NCBI RefSeq assembly: GCF_900103815.1
Contig: NZ_FNHZ01000006.1
Span: 101,726-165,725 of the forward strand
DNA: 64,000 bases
Direction: 5' to 3'
Source: Lachnospira pectinoschiza
Lineage (GTDB): Bacteria > Bacillota > Clostridia > Lachnospirales > Lachnospiraceae
The position numbers and the translations under genes were made by a program. The notes below the pieces were generated by a model, which worked only from the letters and a program-made list of their open reading frames with translations, was not told where the DNA came from and did not search any database. Every line of letters starts with the position of its first letter. Positions within the stretch are counted from its first letter, which is position 1. Shown here piece after piece: positions 34,621-44,112 of the stretch.

Positions 34621-36459
34621 ATGTTTGATTTAGAAGAAGAATTAAAGAAGCTTCCAGCAAAGCCTGGAGTATATATAATGCATGATAAATTTGACAATAT
34701 AATATACGTTGGCAAGGCCAAGATTTTAAAGAACAGGGTGCGACAATATTTTCAAAGTCACAGAAATCACTCTCCAAAGATTATTCAGATGGTGTCTCGC
34801 GTGGCTTATTTTGAGTACATAATTACGGACTCAGAGCTTGAGGCCCTAGTTTTGGAGAACAACTTAATTAAGGAGCACAGGCCAAAGTATAACACTATGC
34901 TAAAGGATGATAAGACCTATCCTTTTATTAAGATTACTGTAAATGAGGCCTTCCCAAGGGTACTTTTTTCTAGAACTATGAAGCATGGTACAGGAAAATA
35001 TTTTGGCCCATATACTTCATCGGCAGCAGTTAAGGATACTATTGAACTTTTGACTAAGCTTTATAAGGTTAGAACCTGTAATAGAAAGTTGCCAGCAGAT
35101 ATTGGCAAGGAAAGACCTTGTCTTAATTATCATATTGGACAGTGCGATGCCCCATGTCAGGGCTATATTACAATGGAGGAGTATCGCAAAAGAATCGATG
35201 ATGTTATAAGTTTCCTAAATGGAAATTACTCAGATATTATGGATTCTTTAAATGAGAAAATGTTAAAGGCTTCGGAAAATCTCGAATTTGAGGAGGCTGC
35301 TAGATATAGAGATTTACTAAATTCTGTGAAGCAGGTAGCTCAAAAGCAGAAGATTACAGCAGATGATCCAACGGATAGAGATGTAATTGCCTGCGCTTCT
35401 AATGGAGAAGATGCGGTGGTGCAGATTTTCTTTATAAGAGAAGGAAAGTTACTAGGGCGAGAACATTTTCATATGCGCGTAGCCACTGGAGATACTAGAA
35501 GTGATATTATATTAAACTTTATTAAGCAGTATTACGGGGGCACTCCATACATTCCAAATATCATCATGCTTCAGGAAGAAATCGAGGAGCTTGATGTAAT
35601 CACTGAGTGGTTAACAGACCTTAAGAGACGTAAGGTCAGCCTTATTACTCCAAAGAAGGGGGATAAGGAAAAGATGGTGGAGCTTGCCTATAAGAATGCT
35701 CAGATGGTTCTAAATCAGGATACTGAGAAGATTAAGCTTGAAGAGAAGCGAACCATTGGTGCTATGAAGGAGATTGAGTCTTGGCTGAACCTTAAAAACT
35801 TAAAAAGAGTGGAGGCCTATGATATCTCAAACACTAGTGGTGTTGAGTCCGTAGGTTCCATGATTGTTTTTGAAAATGGAAAGCCAAAGAAAAATGATTA
35901 CAGAAAATTTAAGATTAGAACTGTCAAAGGGCCTAATGATTATGAATCTATGCGCGAGGTTTTAACTAGACGATTTAGTAGAGCCTTAGCAGAGCTTGAT
36001 GGAAGTGAAGAATCTAGAGGATTTTCAAAATTACCAGATATTATTATGATGGATGGTGGTAGAGGTCAGGTAAATATAGCCCTCGAGGTGTTAGCTTCCC
36101 TTGATCTTCACATCCCAGTTGCTGGTATGGTTAAGGATGACACCCATAGTACAAGGGGTCTTTATTATAATAATGTGGAGATTCCTATTAATAAGCATTC
36201 GGAAGGTTTTAAGCTGATTACTAGAGTGCAGGATGAGGCCCATAGATTTGCTATTACTTACCATAGAAGTTTGCGTGGAAAGTATGAGGTGAAATCAGTT
36301 CTTGATGATATTAAGGGAATTGGTCCTGTAAAACGTAAGGCACTTATGAAGGCTTTTCTTGATATTGATAAGATTAGAAATGCATCAATTCCGGAACTTA
36401 TGGAAGTTGATGGTATTACCCTAGAGCTTGCGGAAAATATTTACAGCTTTTTCCACTAA
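34621..36459 (+). CDS. uvrC: Excinuclease ABC subunit C
   Basis: The 612-residue nucleotide-excision-repair nuclease has an N-terminal GIY-YIG domain ([20 protein letters not shown]), a UVR motif (about residues 200-235), an RNase H-like second nuclease domain ([33 protein letters not shown]) and C-terminal helix-hairpin-helix ([14 protein letters not shown]). It makes the two cuts around DNA damage with UvrB. The ATG at 34621 follows AAGGAAA and is preferred over an upstream TTG. Confidence 0.97.
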   Translation: MFDLEEELKKLPAKPGVYIMHDKFDNIIYVGKAKILKNRVRQYFQSHRNHSPKIIQMVSRVAYFEYIITDSELEALVLENNLIKEHRPKYNTMLKDDKTYPFIKITVNEAFPRVLFSRTMKHGTGKYFGPYTSSAAVKDTIELLTKLYKVRTCNRKLPADIGKERPCLNYHIGQCDAPCQGYITMEEYRKRIDDVISFLNGNYSDIMDSLNEKMLKASENLEFEEAARYRDLLNSVKQVAQKQKITADDPTDRDVIACASNGEDAVVQIFFIREGKLLGREHFHMRVATGDTRSDIILNFIKQYYGGTPYIPNIIMLQEEIEELDVITEWLTDLKRRKVSLITPKKGDKEKMVELAYKNAQMVLNQDTEKIKLEEKRTIGAMKEIESWLNLKNLKRVEAYDISNTSGVESVGSMIVFENGKPKKNDYRKFKIRTVKGPNDYESMREVLTRRFSRALAELDGSEESRGFSKLPDIIMMDGGRGQVNIALEVLASLDLHIPVAGMVKDDTHSTRGLYYNNVEIPINKHSEGFKLITRVQDEAHRFAITYHRSLRGKYEVKSVLDDIKGIGPVKRKALMKAFLDIDKIRNASIPELMEVDGITLELAENIYSFFH

Positions 36460-36595
36460 ATGCCAAGATTTTAAACTGTTAAACTTTAGGCTTTCATTGA
36501 AAAGTGAAAGTTGCTGTGATAAACTTTAAATAAATGATATAGAAATTAAGTAGTAGGGATTATTTGCTAGAATAGAAGGCGAGGAGGAAATTAAA

Positions 36596-37555
36596 ATGGC
36601 TGGAACAAGCAATGGTAAAGAGAAGGTAAAATTATCTAAGGTTATCGAGAAGATGCAGCTTGTGAATATGACACCAGACATAGATGCGTCAGGGATTTGG
36701 CTACATGTGCCAGATATTAATAGACCTGCCTTACAGCTAACAGGATTTTATCAATCATTTGATAATGATAGATTGCAGATTATAGGTAATGTAGAGTTTA
36801 ATTATTTGGAAAGCTTATCAAAGGAAGAGAGATTAGAAAGATATTCTCAATTACTTTCAAGTAACATTCCTTGTCTTATCTTTTGTAGAGAGTTAAGACC
36901 AGAGCAGGAAGTTATTGATATGGCTAATAAACTTGGAATTCCACTTTTAAGTTCACATGATACAACTTCATCTTTTACAGCTGAGGTAATTAGATGGCTT
37001 AAGGTTCAGCTTGCACCATGTATCGTAATTCATGGCGTATTAGTTGATGTTTACGGTGAAGGTGTACTTATTACAGGTGAATCTGGTATTGGTAAATCAG
37101 AAGCTGCCCTTGAACTTATTAAGAGAGGACATAGACTTGTAACTGATGATGCAGTTGAAATCAGAAAGGTTTCAGATGAGACTTTAGTAGGTTCAGCACC
37201 TGGTGTTACAAAGTATTTCATCGAGTTAAGAGGTATTGGAATTATTGATGTTAAGACACTTTTCGGTGTTGAATCAGTAAAGGAAACTCAGGAAATTGAT
37301 ATGGTTATCAAGCTTGAGGATTGGAATAAGGATAAGGAATATGACCGTCTTGGTTTAGAGGAAGAATACACAGAGTATCTTGGAAATAAGGTGGTTTGCC
37401 ACTCACTTCCAATTAGACCTGGTAGAAACTTAGCTGTTATTGTAGAGGCAGCTGCGGTTAACCATAGACAAAAGAAGATGGGATATAATGCGGCCGTTGA
37501 GCTTTATCGTAGAGTTCAGGAGAACTTAATGAAGGGCGATGAAGACGACGACTAA
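36596..37555 (+). CDS. hprK: HPr kinase/phosphorylase
   Basis: The 319-residue protein has an N-terminal regulatory domain, then GVLVDVYGEGVLITGESGIG-KS (Walker A), LVTDDAVEIRK and RGIGIIDVKTLFG, the HprK family signature. It phosphorylates HPr on Ser46 and thereby drives carbon catabolite control in Firmicutes. GGAGGA precedes the ATG. It heads a block of conserved genes (murB, rapZ, whiA), as in related genomes. Confidence 0.97.
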   Translation: MAGTSNGKEKVKLSKVIEKMQLVNMTPDIDASGIWLHVPDINRPALQLTGFYQSFDNDRLQIIGNVEFNYLESLSKEERLERYSQLLSSNIPCLIFCRELRPEQEVIDMANKLGIPLLSSHDTTSSFTAEVIRWLKVQLAPCIVIHGVLVDVYGEGVLITGESGIGKSEAALELIKRGHRLVTDDAVEIRKVSDETLVGSAPGVTKYFIELRGIGIIDVKTLFGVESVKETQEIDMVIKLEDWNKDKEYDRLGLEEEYTEYLGNKVVCHSLPIRPGRNLAVIVEAAAVNHRQKKMGYNAAVELYRRVQENLMKGDEDDD

Positions 37556-37600
37556 TTTGTAAAAAAAGGACATAAATACTAATAAGTTTTCTGGGGGGAA

Positions 37601-37630
37601 GTTGTAGTTATATTTGGCTACAACTTTTCT
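37601..37630 (+). terminator. Terminator between hprK and murB
   Basis: GTTGTAG pairs with CTACAAC, then TTTTC. Some read-through to murB is plausible. Confidence 0.55.
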
Positions 37631-37661
37631 CTTTATTAGTTTTATGTGGTTAGGAGTTTTT

Positions 37662-38579
37662 ATGATAGATGTTATAGATAGAATTAGAGATATTGTGGGG
37701 GATTCTAGAATTTTCCCAGAGGAGAGTTTAAAGAACTACACAACATTTCGAATTGGCGGAAAATGTAGAGCATTAGTTATGCCAAGCACTAAAGAGGAGA
37801 TTATAAAAGTCGTTACACTTTTAAGAGAGACTAATACTAACTTTTTTGTAATGGGTAATGGAAGCAACTTACTTGTAAGTGATGAGGGCTTTGATGGTAT
37901 TGTTGTTTCTTTGAAATTCTTTAAGGGCATTGAGGTGCTTGAAGAGGATGATAAGACTTTTACAGTAAGAGTGATGGCAGGAGAGTTAATGTCTAGCGTG
38001 GGCAACTATCTTGCAAGACAGGGTGTAGAAGGTTTTGAATTTGCTACTGGAATTCCAGGAACAATTGGCGGCGGAGTTAGAATGAATGCCGGTGCATATG
38101 GTGGCGAGTTAAAGGACATTTTAGTGAATATAACTGCTATTGCAGAGGATAATACAGTAGTGACTCTTTCTAATGAGGAACTAGAACTTTCATATAGAAC
38201 AAGCATTTTAGCAAAGAAAAATTATATCTGTCTGGATGCTTGCTTTAAACTTAATAAGGGTGATAGTCTTGATATTAAGGCTAAGATTAAAGAGTATGCC
38301 AACAGCCGTAAGGAGAAGCAGCCTCTTAATTATCCAAGTGCCGGAAGTACATTTAAAAGACCAGAAGGCTACATTGCAGCTAAGCTAATTGATGAGGCAG
38401 GCCTTAAGGGTCTACAGGTTGGTGGAGCTAAGGTCTCTGAAAAGCATGCTGGTTTTGTTGTAAATGTAGGCGGCGCAACTGCTAAAGACGTTATTGAACT
38501 TACAGATAAGGTTAAGGAAGTTGTTAAGGAAAAGAATGGAGTTTCATTAGAACTTGAAGTAGTTAAATTGGGATTCTAA
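37662..38579 (+). CDS. murB: UDP-N-acetylenolpyruvoylglucosamine reductase
   Basis: The 305-residue FAD enzyme of peptidoglycan precursor synthesis reduces the enolpyruvyl group to make UDP-MurNAc. Motifs are NYTTFRIGGK near the start, VMGNGSNLL, FATGIPGTIGGGVRMNAGAY, and YPSAGSTFKRPEG with the catalytic Ser. The ATG at 37662 follows TTAGGAG; earlier in-frame codons belong to the terminator region. Confidence 0.96.
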   Translation: MIDVIDRIRDIVGDSRIFPEESLKNYTTFRIGGKCRALVMPSTKEEIIKVVTLLRETNTNFFVMGNGSNLLVSDEGFDGIVVSLKFFKGIEVLEEDDKTFTVRVMAGELMSSVGNYLARQGVEGFEFATGIPGTIGGGVRMNAGAYGGELKDILVNITAIAEDNTVVTLSNEELELSYRTSILAKKNYICLDACFKLNKGDSLDIKAKIKEYANSRKEKQPLNYPSAGSTFKRPEGYIAAKLIDEAGLKGLQVGGAKVSEKHAGFVVNVGGATAKDVIELTDKVKEVVKEKNGVSLELEVVKLGF

Positions 38580-38654
38580 TATTTTCATTGATACGAGCTT
38601 AATTTGGCTTATAAAACATAAGCTTATAAATTTCACTGAAAGGAGCGCAATTTC

Positions 38655-39527
38655 ATGAAGATGATTATAGTGACTGGAATGTCAGGTGCAGGAAAGAGTA
38701 CAGCACTTAATGTATTAGAAGATGAAGGCTTTTATTGTGTAGATAATATGCCTATTTCTCTAATTATGAAGTTTGCAGAAATTGCTTCAAAGGGTGAAGG
38801 TGGATATGAGAACATCGCATTGGGAGTGGATGTAAGAAATGGAGAAGGCTTTAAAGAGTTAGATAAAGTCTTAGATGAATTAGATGAGAATAATTACAAC
38901 TATAGTATTCTCTACCTTGATTCAAGTGATGAGGTTTTAGTTAAGCGTTATAAGGAAACTAGAAGAACTCATCCTCTTGCAAAGGGAAATAGAATTGAAG
39001 ATGGCATAAAGCAGGAAAGAGAGATTTTATCTTTCTTAAGAAGAAGGGCAACTATTATAATTGATACTTCTAACATGCTAACAAGAGAGTTTAAGGCTGA
39101 GATGGAGAAGATTTTTATCCATAATAAGAAGTTTAATAACCTCTTTGTTACAGTGCTATCCTTTGGCTTTAAGTATGGAATTCCGTCAGATGCTGACCTT
39201 GTGTTTGATGTACGTTTTCTTCCAAATCCCTATTACATTCAAGAGCTAAGACCTTTAACGGGTAATGATAAGGAAATCCAAGACTATGTACTTAGTGCAA
39301 GTGAGTCTAGAGAATTCCTTGTTAAGATGAAGGATATGTTAAGATTTTTACTCCCTAATTATGTCAAAGAAGGTAAGAACAATCTAGTTATTGCCATAGG
39401 TTGTACAGGCGGTAAGCATAGATCAGTTACTCTTGCCAATGAAATTTATAAGCTAATTTGGGAACTAGATTATGGATGTAAAATCGAGCATCGTGATATA
39501 GAAAAGGATGCTAAGAGGAAAGGGTAG
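38655..39527 (+). CDS. rapZ: RNase adapter / nucleotide-binding protein RapZ (YvcJ)
   Basis: The 290-residue protein has Walker A GMSGAGKS (residues 8-15), DVRNGEGF, DVRFLPNPYYIQELRPLTG and GCTGGKHRSV. YvcJ/RapZ proteins bind nucleotides and, in enterobacteria, glucosamine-6-phosphate and small RNAs; in Firmicutes the exact role differs. AAAGGAG precedes the ATG. whiA starts 2 bases after its stop. Confidence 0.95.
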   Translation: MKMIIVTGMSGAGKSTALNVLEDEGFYCVDNMPISLIMKFAEIASKGEGGYENIALGVDVRNGEGFKELDKVLDELDENNYNYSILYLDSSDEVLVKRYKETRRTHPLAKGNRIEDGIKQEREILSFLRRRATIIIDTSNMLTREFKAEMEKIFIHNKKFNNLFVTVLSFGFKYGIPSDADLVFDVRFLPNPYYIQELRPLTGNDKEIQDYVLSASESREFLVKMKDMLRFLLPNYVKEGKNNLVIAIGCTGGKHRSVTLANEIYKLIWELDYGCKIEHRDIEKDAKRKG

Positions 39528-39529
39528 AG

Positions 39530-40483
39530 ATGTCTTTTTCATTAGAAGTAAAAAAAGAATTATTGAATAAAATGGACACGGCAAGACATTGCCAGATTGC
39601 AGAATTTGCAGCTCTTATGTCTTTTACAGCCCATGTGATTGAGACAGAAGAGGGGCTTATTGGCATAGAAAGTCTAACAGAGAATACATTGGTGGTAGAG
39701 AAATTCGAGTTACTTTTAAAGACACTTTTTGATGTTAAGGAGTCGGATTATACAAAGAGCCACGAATTAAATTCTAGTAAATTAATTACAATTAGAATTT
39801 TCAAGCAACAGTTAGTTGCTAACATTTTGCAAACTATTAAATGGTGTGATGACACATTTCTTTCAATAGAAGAACAATTCTTAGATTCACGAATTATCCA
39901 AAAGGATTGTTGTAAGAAAGCCTTTATTAGAGGCGCTTTCCTTGCAGCAGGTTCTATAAGTGATCCTAATAAATTCTATCATTATGAAATAGTATGTGTA
40001 TTTGAAGAGGACGCACAAAAGTTAGTGGAGCTTTTGCGCTTCTTTAATTTAGATGCCAAAGTTACGGAAAGAAAGAATAACTTTGTGGTCTACATAAAGG
40101 AAGGTAATAACATTACAGATGTGCTAAATCTCATGGGCGCTGTGCGTTTGCAAATGGAACTCTTTAATATCATGATTTACAAGGGCATAAGTAATGATGT
40201 GAATCGTAAGGTTAATTGCGAAACTGCCAATCTTAATAAAACTATAGAGGCAGCAGTTAAGCAGGTTAATGACATTGAATATATTAGAGACACAGTGGGT
40301 CTTGATAAGCTAAAGGTCAACTTAAGAGAGGTGGCTCTTTTAAGACTAGAGAATCAAGACACAAACCTAAAGGATTTAGGAGAGATGCTTGACCCGCCAG
40401 TAGGTAAGTCAGGGGTTAATCATAGACTACGAAAGATAAGTGAATTTGCAGAAGGCTTAAGAGAAGCTAGAGGCGAGCTTTAA
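39530..40483 (+). CDS. whiA: DNA-binding protein WhiA
   Basis: The 317-residue protein has an N-terminal LAGLIDADG-like domain (MSFSLEVKKELL, KKAFIRGAFLAAGSIS) and a C-terminal helix-turn-helix (NTNLKDLGEML-like, PPVGKSGVNHRLRKI). WhiA affects cell division and chromosome segregation in Firmicutes. It is coupled to rapZ. In Bacillus, yvcK lies between these two genes; it is absent here. Confidence 0.96.
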   Translation: MSFSLEVKKELLNKMDTARHCQIAEFAALMSFTAHVIETEEGLIGIESLTENTLVVEKFELLLKTLFDVKESDYTKSHELNSSKLITIRIFKQQLVANILQTIKWCDDTFLSIEEQFLDSRIIQKDCCKKAFIRGAFLAAGSISDPNKFYHYEIVCVFEEDAQKLVELLRFFNLDAKVTERKNNFVVYIKEGNNITDVLNLMGAVRLQMELFNIMIYKGISNDVNRKVNCETANLNKTIEAAVKQVNDIEYIRDTVGLDKLKVNLREVALLRLENQDTNLKDLGEMLDPPVGKSGVNHRLRKISEFAEGLREARGEL

Positions 40484-40614
40484 GAGGGCACGTTTCATTA
40501 ATTCTAGGGATTGACAGCAAGAGTATAATAAAAGATGAGTTTAGTTATGAAAATGTTACTTGAACTTTTGTTTATCAATAATTATGAATTTATTCTTAAA
40601 TTCACAAGCATTTC

Positions 40615-40644
40615 TTGACAAACAAATGTTATAAGTACTAATAT
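40615..40644 (+). promoter_or_regulatory. Promoter of the His-rich GTPase gene
   Basis: TTGACA at 40615-40620 and TAATAT at 40639-40644 with an 18-base spacer. No clear Zur or Fur box was recognised around it. Confidence 0.6.
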
Positions 40645-40684
40645 CAATTACACACAATCTAATTTTTGAGAAAGAAGGTTTAAT

Positions 40685-41890
40685 ATGACTAAGGTAGATA
40701 TAATTTCAGGTTTCTTAGGTGCTGGTAAGACAACTTTAATTAAGAAGCTCTTACAGGATAGCAAGCTTAATAAAGAACAGGTAGTTTTAATAGAGAATGA
40801 ATTTGGTGAAATCGGTATTGATGGCGGTTTCTTAAAGGACGCAGGTGTTGAAATTCGTGAGATGAATTCAGGTTGTATCTGTTGTTCACTTGTTGGTGAT
40901 TTTGGTACATCTTTAAAGGAAGTTGTAGATAAGTATCATCCAGATAGAATCATCATCGAACCATCAGGTGTTGGTAAGTTATCAGATGTTATTAAGGCTG
41001 TTAAGGATCTTCATATTGAGAACGAGATCACATTAAACAGCGCTTCAACAGTTGCTGATGCTTCAAAGGTTAAGGTTTATATGAAGAACTTCGGTGAGTT
41101 CTTTAATAACCAGATTGAACATGCTGGAACAATTATTTTAAGTAGAACTCAGAACGTTACTGAGGAGAAGCTTAATAAGGCAATCGAACTTATTAGAACA
41201 TTAAATGAGAAGGCTCATATCATCACAACTCCTTGGGATGATATTTCAGGCGATACAATTCTTGGTGCTATGGAGAATGTTACTAATCTTGAACTTGAAA
41301 TGTTAGCAGAAGCTGCAGAAAAGGCTCATGAGGAACATGAACACGAGCATCATCATCACGATGGAGAAGAGTGCTCATGCGGACATCATCATCACGATGG
41401 TGAAGAATGCCACCATGACCACGACCATGACGAACATGATCATGAACATCACCACCATGACGGAGAAGAGTGCTCATGCGGACATGACCACGATCATGAA
41501 CATCATCACCACGAGGGTGAAGAATGCCATCACGACCACGATCATGAACATCATCACCATGATGGAGAAACATGCTCATGCGGTCACCACCATGATCATC
41601 ACCATCATCATGCAGATGAAGTATTTGATAGCTGGGGAATTGAAACAGTTAACAAGTACTCAAAGGCTGACTTAGATAATATCCTTGATGATTTAGCTGA
41701 TTCAACAGAATACGGCGTAATCCTTAGAACAAAGGGTATGGTTCAGTCACCAGAAGGTAATTGGTTCAACTTCGATTTAGTACCAGGTGAGTACGAAATC
41801 AGAGAAGGACAGGCAGATTTCACAGGAAGAATTTGTGTTATCGGTTCTAAGTTAAATGAAGAGAAGTTAAAGACTTTATTCAAGCTTTAA
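40685..41890 (+). CDS. CobW/G3E family GTPase with long His/Cys-rich metal-binding tract
   Basis: The 401-residue protein has an N-terminal G3E GTPase: Walker A GFLGAGKTT, ENEFGEIGIDG, the CobW CxCC motif (NSGCICCSLVGDF) and EPSGV. The usual NKxD is replaced by SRTQ. Residues about 215-310 are almost only His, Asp, Glu, Cys and Gly, in imperfect repeats HHHHDGEECSCGH. The C-terminal CobW_C domain follows (VILRTKGMVQSPEGNWFNFD). Likely a metal chaperone or store, zinc being the first guess. A terminator separates it from the related gene at 42014. Confidence 0.92.
   Translation: MTKVDIISGFLGAGKTTLIKKLLQDSKLNKEQVVLIENEFGEIGIDGGFLKDAGVEIREMNSGCICCSLVGDFGTSLKEVVDKYHPDRIIIEPSGVGKLSDVIKAVKDLHIENEITLNSASTVADASKVKVYMKNFGEFFNNQIEHAGTIILSRTQNVTEEKLNKAIELIRTLNEKAHIITTPWDDISGDTILGAMENVTNLELEMLAEAAEKAHEEHEHEHHHHDGEECSCGHHHHDGEECHHDHDHDEHDHEHHHHDGEECSCGHDHDHEHHHHEGEECHHDHDHEHHHHDGETCSCGHHHDHHHHHADEVFDSWGIETVNKYSKADLDNILDDLADSTEYGVILRTKGMVQSPEGNWFNFDLVPGEYEIREGQADFTGRICVIGSKLNEEKLKTLFKL
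41331..41612 (+). repeat. Tandem coding repeats of the His/Cys-rich tract
   Basis: Imperfect tandem units coding for EHHHHDGEECSCGH and EGEECHHDHDHEH occur within the GTPase gene, with varied synonymous codons. Such repeats can change in copy number between strains. Confidence 0.8.
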
Positions 41891-41960
41891 TTTAGATAGG
41901 GCTTAAGCTCCTAACTAAGGCTTTTATAAAGAAAACTAATATAATAATTATGTGTAGAAT

Positions 41961-41999
41961 AGGTGCGATATGAGATATTTTTATGTCGCACCTTTTTTA
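41961..41999 (+). terminator. Rho-independent terminator
   Basis: AGGTGCGA pairs with TCGCACCT, followed by six T, 15 bases before the next ATG. Confidence 0.85.
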
Positions 42000-42013
42000 G
42001 AAAGGCGGACAAT

Positions 42014-42964
42014 ATGGCACAGGAAGAGCAATATCAGATTCCTATATTTTTAATTAATGGACAGCTTGATAGTGGTAAGACAAAATTTATCGTTGATACT
42101 GTTGAGATGGGACAGTTTGAAGAAGCTCAGAAGAAGCTTTTAATCGTTTTAGAAGAAGGCGAAGAAGAGTACTCTGAAAAGTTCCTTAAAGACAACGGAA
42201 TCGACATGGTTGTTCTTGAAAAAGAAGAATTCACTTATGAGAAGTTAGTTGAACTTGATAAGAAATATGATCCATGGATCGTATTAGTAGAATATAACGG
42301 TATGTGGGCTCCACAGCTTATTTACGATACAGAAAAGCCAAACGGCTGGGAAATTTATCAGGCAATTACATTAATCAATGCAGAACAGTTCCAGTTACAG
42401 TGGGCTAATATGCGTTCAATCGTAGCTGAGACAGTTAAGTTAGTAGACTTAGTTGTCTTTAATAGATGTGCTCCAGGAATGGATTTAGGTGGATTTAGAC
42501 GTAGCGTTAAGGCGCTTAATCCATCACTTCAGATTGTATTTGAAGATGATAAGGGTGAGCAGGTAGCTATTTCAGAACAGTTACCTTATGATTTAAATTC
42601 TGATGTTATTGAAATTGAAGATGAAGACTATGGTATTTGGTACATGGATGTTAACGAGCGTCCAGAAGTTTATAATGGCAAGACAGTAACATTTAAGGGA
42701 CAGGTTTTAAAGAACAAGTACTTTAAGGAAAAGAATTTCGTTCCAGGACGTAAAGTTATGACATGCTGCGTTGATGATACATCTTTCATCGGATATATCA
42801 GTTACTATGATAAGATTAAAGAGCTTGAGAATAAGCAGTGGGTAAAGGTAACAGCAACAATTAAGCATGAATTCCAGATGGCCTATAAGAAGAAGGGCCC
42901 TGTTCTTTACTGCTCAGAAGTTACACCATGTGAAGCTCCAAAGGAAGAATTAGTTTACTTATAA
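42014..42964 (+). CDS. CobW-like GTPase domain fused to a YcgQ/DUF1980-like domain
   Basis: The 316-residue protein has a CobW-type P-loop (FLINGQLDSGKTKF, residues 10-23) and the nucleotide-base motif VVFNRCAPGMD, but no CxCC. From about residue 205 a second domain has PEVYNGKTVTFKGQV and VMTCCVDDTSFIGY, like the C-terminal domain of YcgQ. In Bacillus, YcgQ, YcgR and the CobW protein YciC are zinc-linked, so this fusion points to metal handling with the gene upstream. The ATG at 42014 follows AAAGGCGG; earlier codons are in the terminator. Confidence 0.8.
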   Translation: MAQEEQYQIPIFLINGQLDSGKTKFIVDTVEMGQFEEAQKKLLIVLEEGEEEYSEKFLKDNGIDMVVLEKEEFTYEKLVELDKKYDPWIVLVEYNGMWAPQLIYDTEKPNGWEIYQAITLINAEQFQLQWANMRSIVAETVKLVDLVVFNRCAPGMDLGGFRRSVKALNPSLQIVFEDDKGEQVAISEQLPYDLNSDVIEIEDEDYGIWYMDVNERPEVYNGKTVTFKGQVLKNKYFKEKNFVPGRKVMTCCVDDTSFIGYISYYDKIKELENKQWVKVTATIKHEFQMAYKKKGPVLYCSEVTPCEAPKEELVYL

Positions 42965-42971
42965 GAATACT

Positions 42972-43003
42972 ATCCCCATCAGTTTTTGGTGGGGATTTTT
43001 CTT
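42972..43003 (+). terminator. Rho-independent terminator
   Basis: ATCCCCA pairs with TGGGGAT (one T-bulge), followed by five T. Confidence 0.8.
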
Positions 43004-43033
43004 AAGCAAAAAATATAGATAGGTGGTAAGACT

Positions 43034-44092
43034 ATGATACAAGATATTTATCCATTACATTTAGACAATCAATACAAAAATGCAAGTCCTAAGGACGATG
43101 ACACAATCTTTTGCTTTGCAGGATCCACAGTTTTAGCAAAGGAAATAGGGGAAAATGAATTATATTTTCCACAATACAGTGAGTTTAAAGCAGGAATAGT
43201 TACCAACAACGCTGTGGATAATGTGGATAACACAGAAAATACTGATAAATATAGCTATATCTATCTCTTCTCTTTGGTGGAAAAGAAAGATAGTTATCCA
43301 CAAAATAGGGGTGTTGATATTGTGGATAATGTGGATAAGTCAAGTATTGATAAGGATAGTTCCATTTATGATTCTGAAAATGTAAGAGTAGTTAAACGCT
43401 TTTTCCTTGCCTTTAAAAATAACATCGTATTAAAGGGCGACTTCTTTGGAGAGCTTGCAGATACTGATGTTCACAAGGAATATAAGTCTAGCCTAGAAGG
43501 CTTTGACTACTATGGCGTTTACAATTTTAGAACTCAGAAGGATAGAGCTCTAGCCTATGCCACTATTACTGCTTATCATCTTTACGGTTGGTATAGAGAT
43601 AACAAGTTCTGTGGAAGATGTGGAAAGCTATTAGAAAGAGATGTTAAGGAACGTATGATGAAATGTCCTGTCTGTGGAAATAGCATTTATCCTAAGATTT
43701 CACCAGCTGTTATTGTGGCAATCACTAACAAAGACAAGATTTTACTTACAAAATATGCCGGCAGAACCTACACAAACTATGCATTAGTTGCAGGCTTTAC
43801 AGAAATCGGTGAAACCATGGAAGATACTGTAAGACGTGAAGTTATGGAAGAAGTGGGCATTAAAGTTAAGAATATTAGATATTATAAGAGTCAGCCTTGG
43901 GGCCTCTCAGGTTCTCAGCTTTCAGGCTATTTTTGCGAGCTTGATGGAGATGATGACACAATCAAGCTTCAGGAAGAAGAGCTATCAGTTGGAACTTGGG
44001 TTGCAGCCAAAGATATTGAAGTGACTCCAGATAATGTCTCTCTAACAAGAGAAATGATCCTAAAGTTTAGAGACGATGTTCTAAACAATTAG
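43034..44092 (+). CDS. nudC: NADH pyrophosphatase (Nudix) with DnaA-box-bearing insertion
   Basis: The 352-residue protein has a zinc ribbon (CGRCGKLLERD, CPVCGNSIYP), the Nudix box GFTEIGETMEDTVRREVMEE and the NudC-specific SQPWGLSGSQL. It hydrolyses NADH or removes NAD caps from RNA. It is longer than the E. coli protein (about 257 residues), owing to an N-terminal domain holding a low-complexity part (AVDNVDNTENTDK and VDIVDNVDKSSIDK, about residues 59-115). The codons for VDNVD are exact DnaA boxes. RBS AGGTGG precedes the ATG. Confidence 0.93.
   Translation: MIQDIYPLHLDNQYKNASPKDDDTIFCFAGSTVLAKEIGENELYFPQYSEFKAGIVTNNAVDNVDNTENTDKYSYIYLFSLVEKKDSYPQNRGVDIVDNVDKSSIDKDSSIYDSENVRVVKRFFLAFKNNIVLKGDFFGELADTDVHKEYKSSLEGFDYYGVYNFRTQKDRALAYATITAYHLYGWYRDNKFCGRCGKLLERDVKERMMKCPVCGNSIYPKISPAVIVAITNKDKILLTKYAGRTYTNYALVAGFTEIGETMEDTVRREVMEEVGIKVKNIRYYKSQPWGLSGSQLSGYFCELDGDDDTIKLQEEELSVGTWVAAKDIEVTPDNVSLTREMILKFRDDVLNN
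43213..43338. promoter_or_regulatory. Cluster of five perfect DnaA boxes inside nudC
   Basis: TGTGGATAA is at 43213-43221, 43222-43230, 43321-43329 and 43330-43338. The opposite orientation TTATCCACA is at 43294-43302. The two tandem pairs form an identical 18-base repeat 108 bases apart. All match the consensus DnaA-binding 9-mer exactly. Confidence 0.8.
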
Positions 44093-44112
44093 GACCATTT
44101 GCATAATCTGTA

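Noticed and set aside
41331..41612. Tandem repeats that could look like a CRISPR array or satellite
   Set aside because: The units are coding repeats of His/Asp/Glu/Cys in one open frame of a GTPase, with synonymous variation and no spacers.
43213..43338. Chromosomal replication origin
   Set aside because: There is no dnaA/dnaN nearby, no AT-rich unwinding region next to the boxes and they lie fully inside nudC. A DnaA-titration or regulatory role is more likely.
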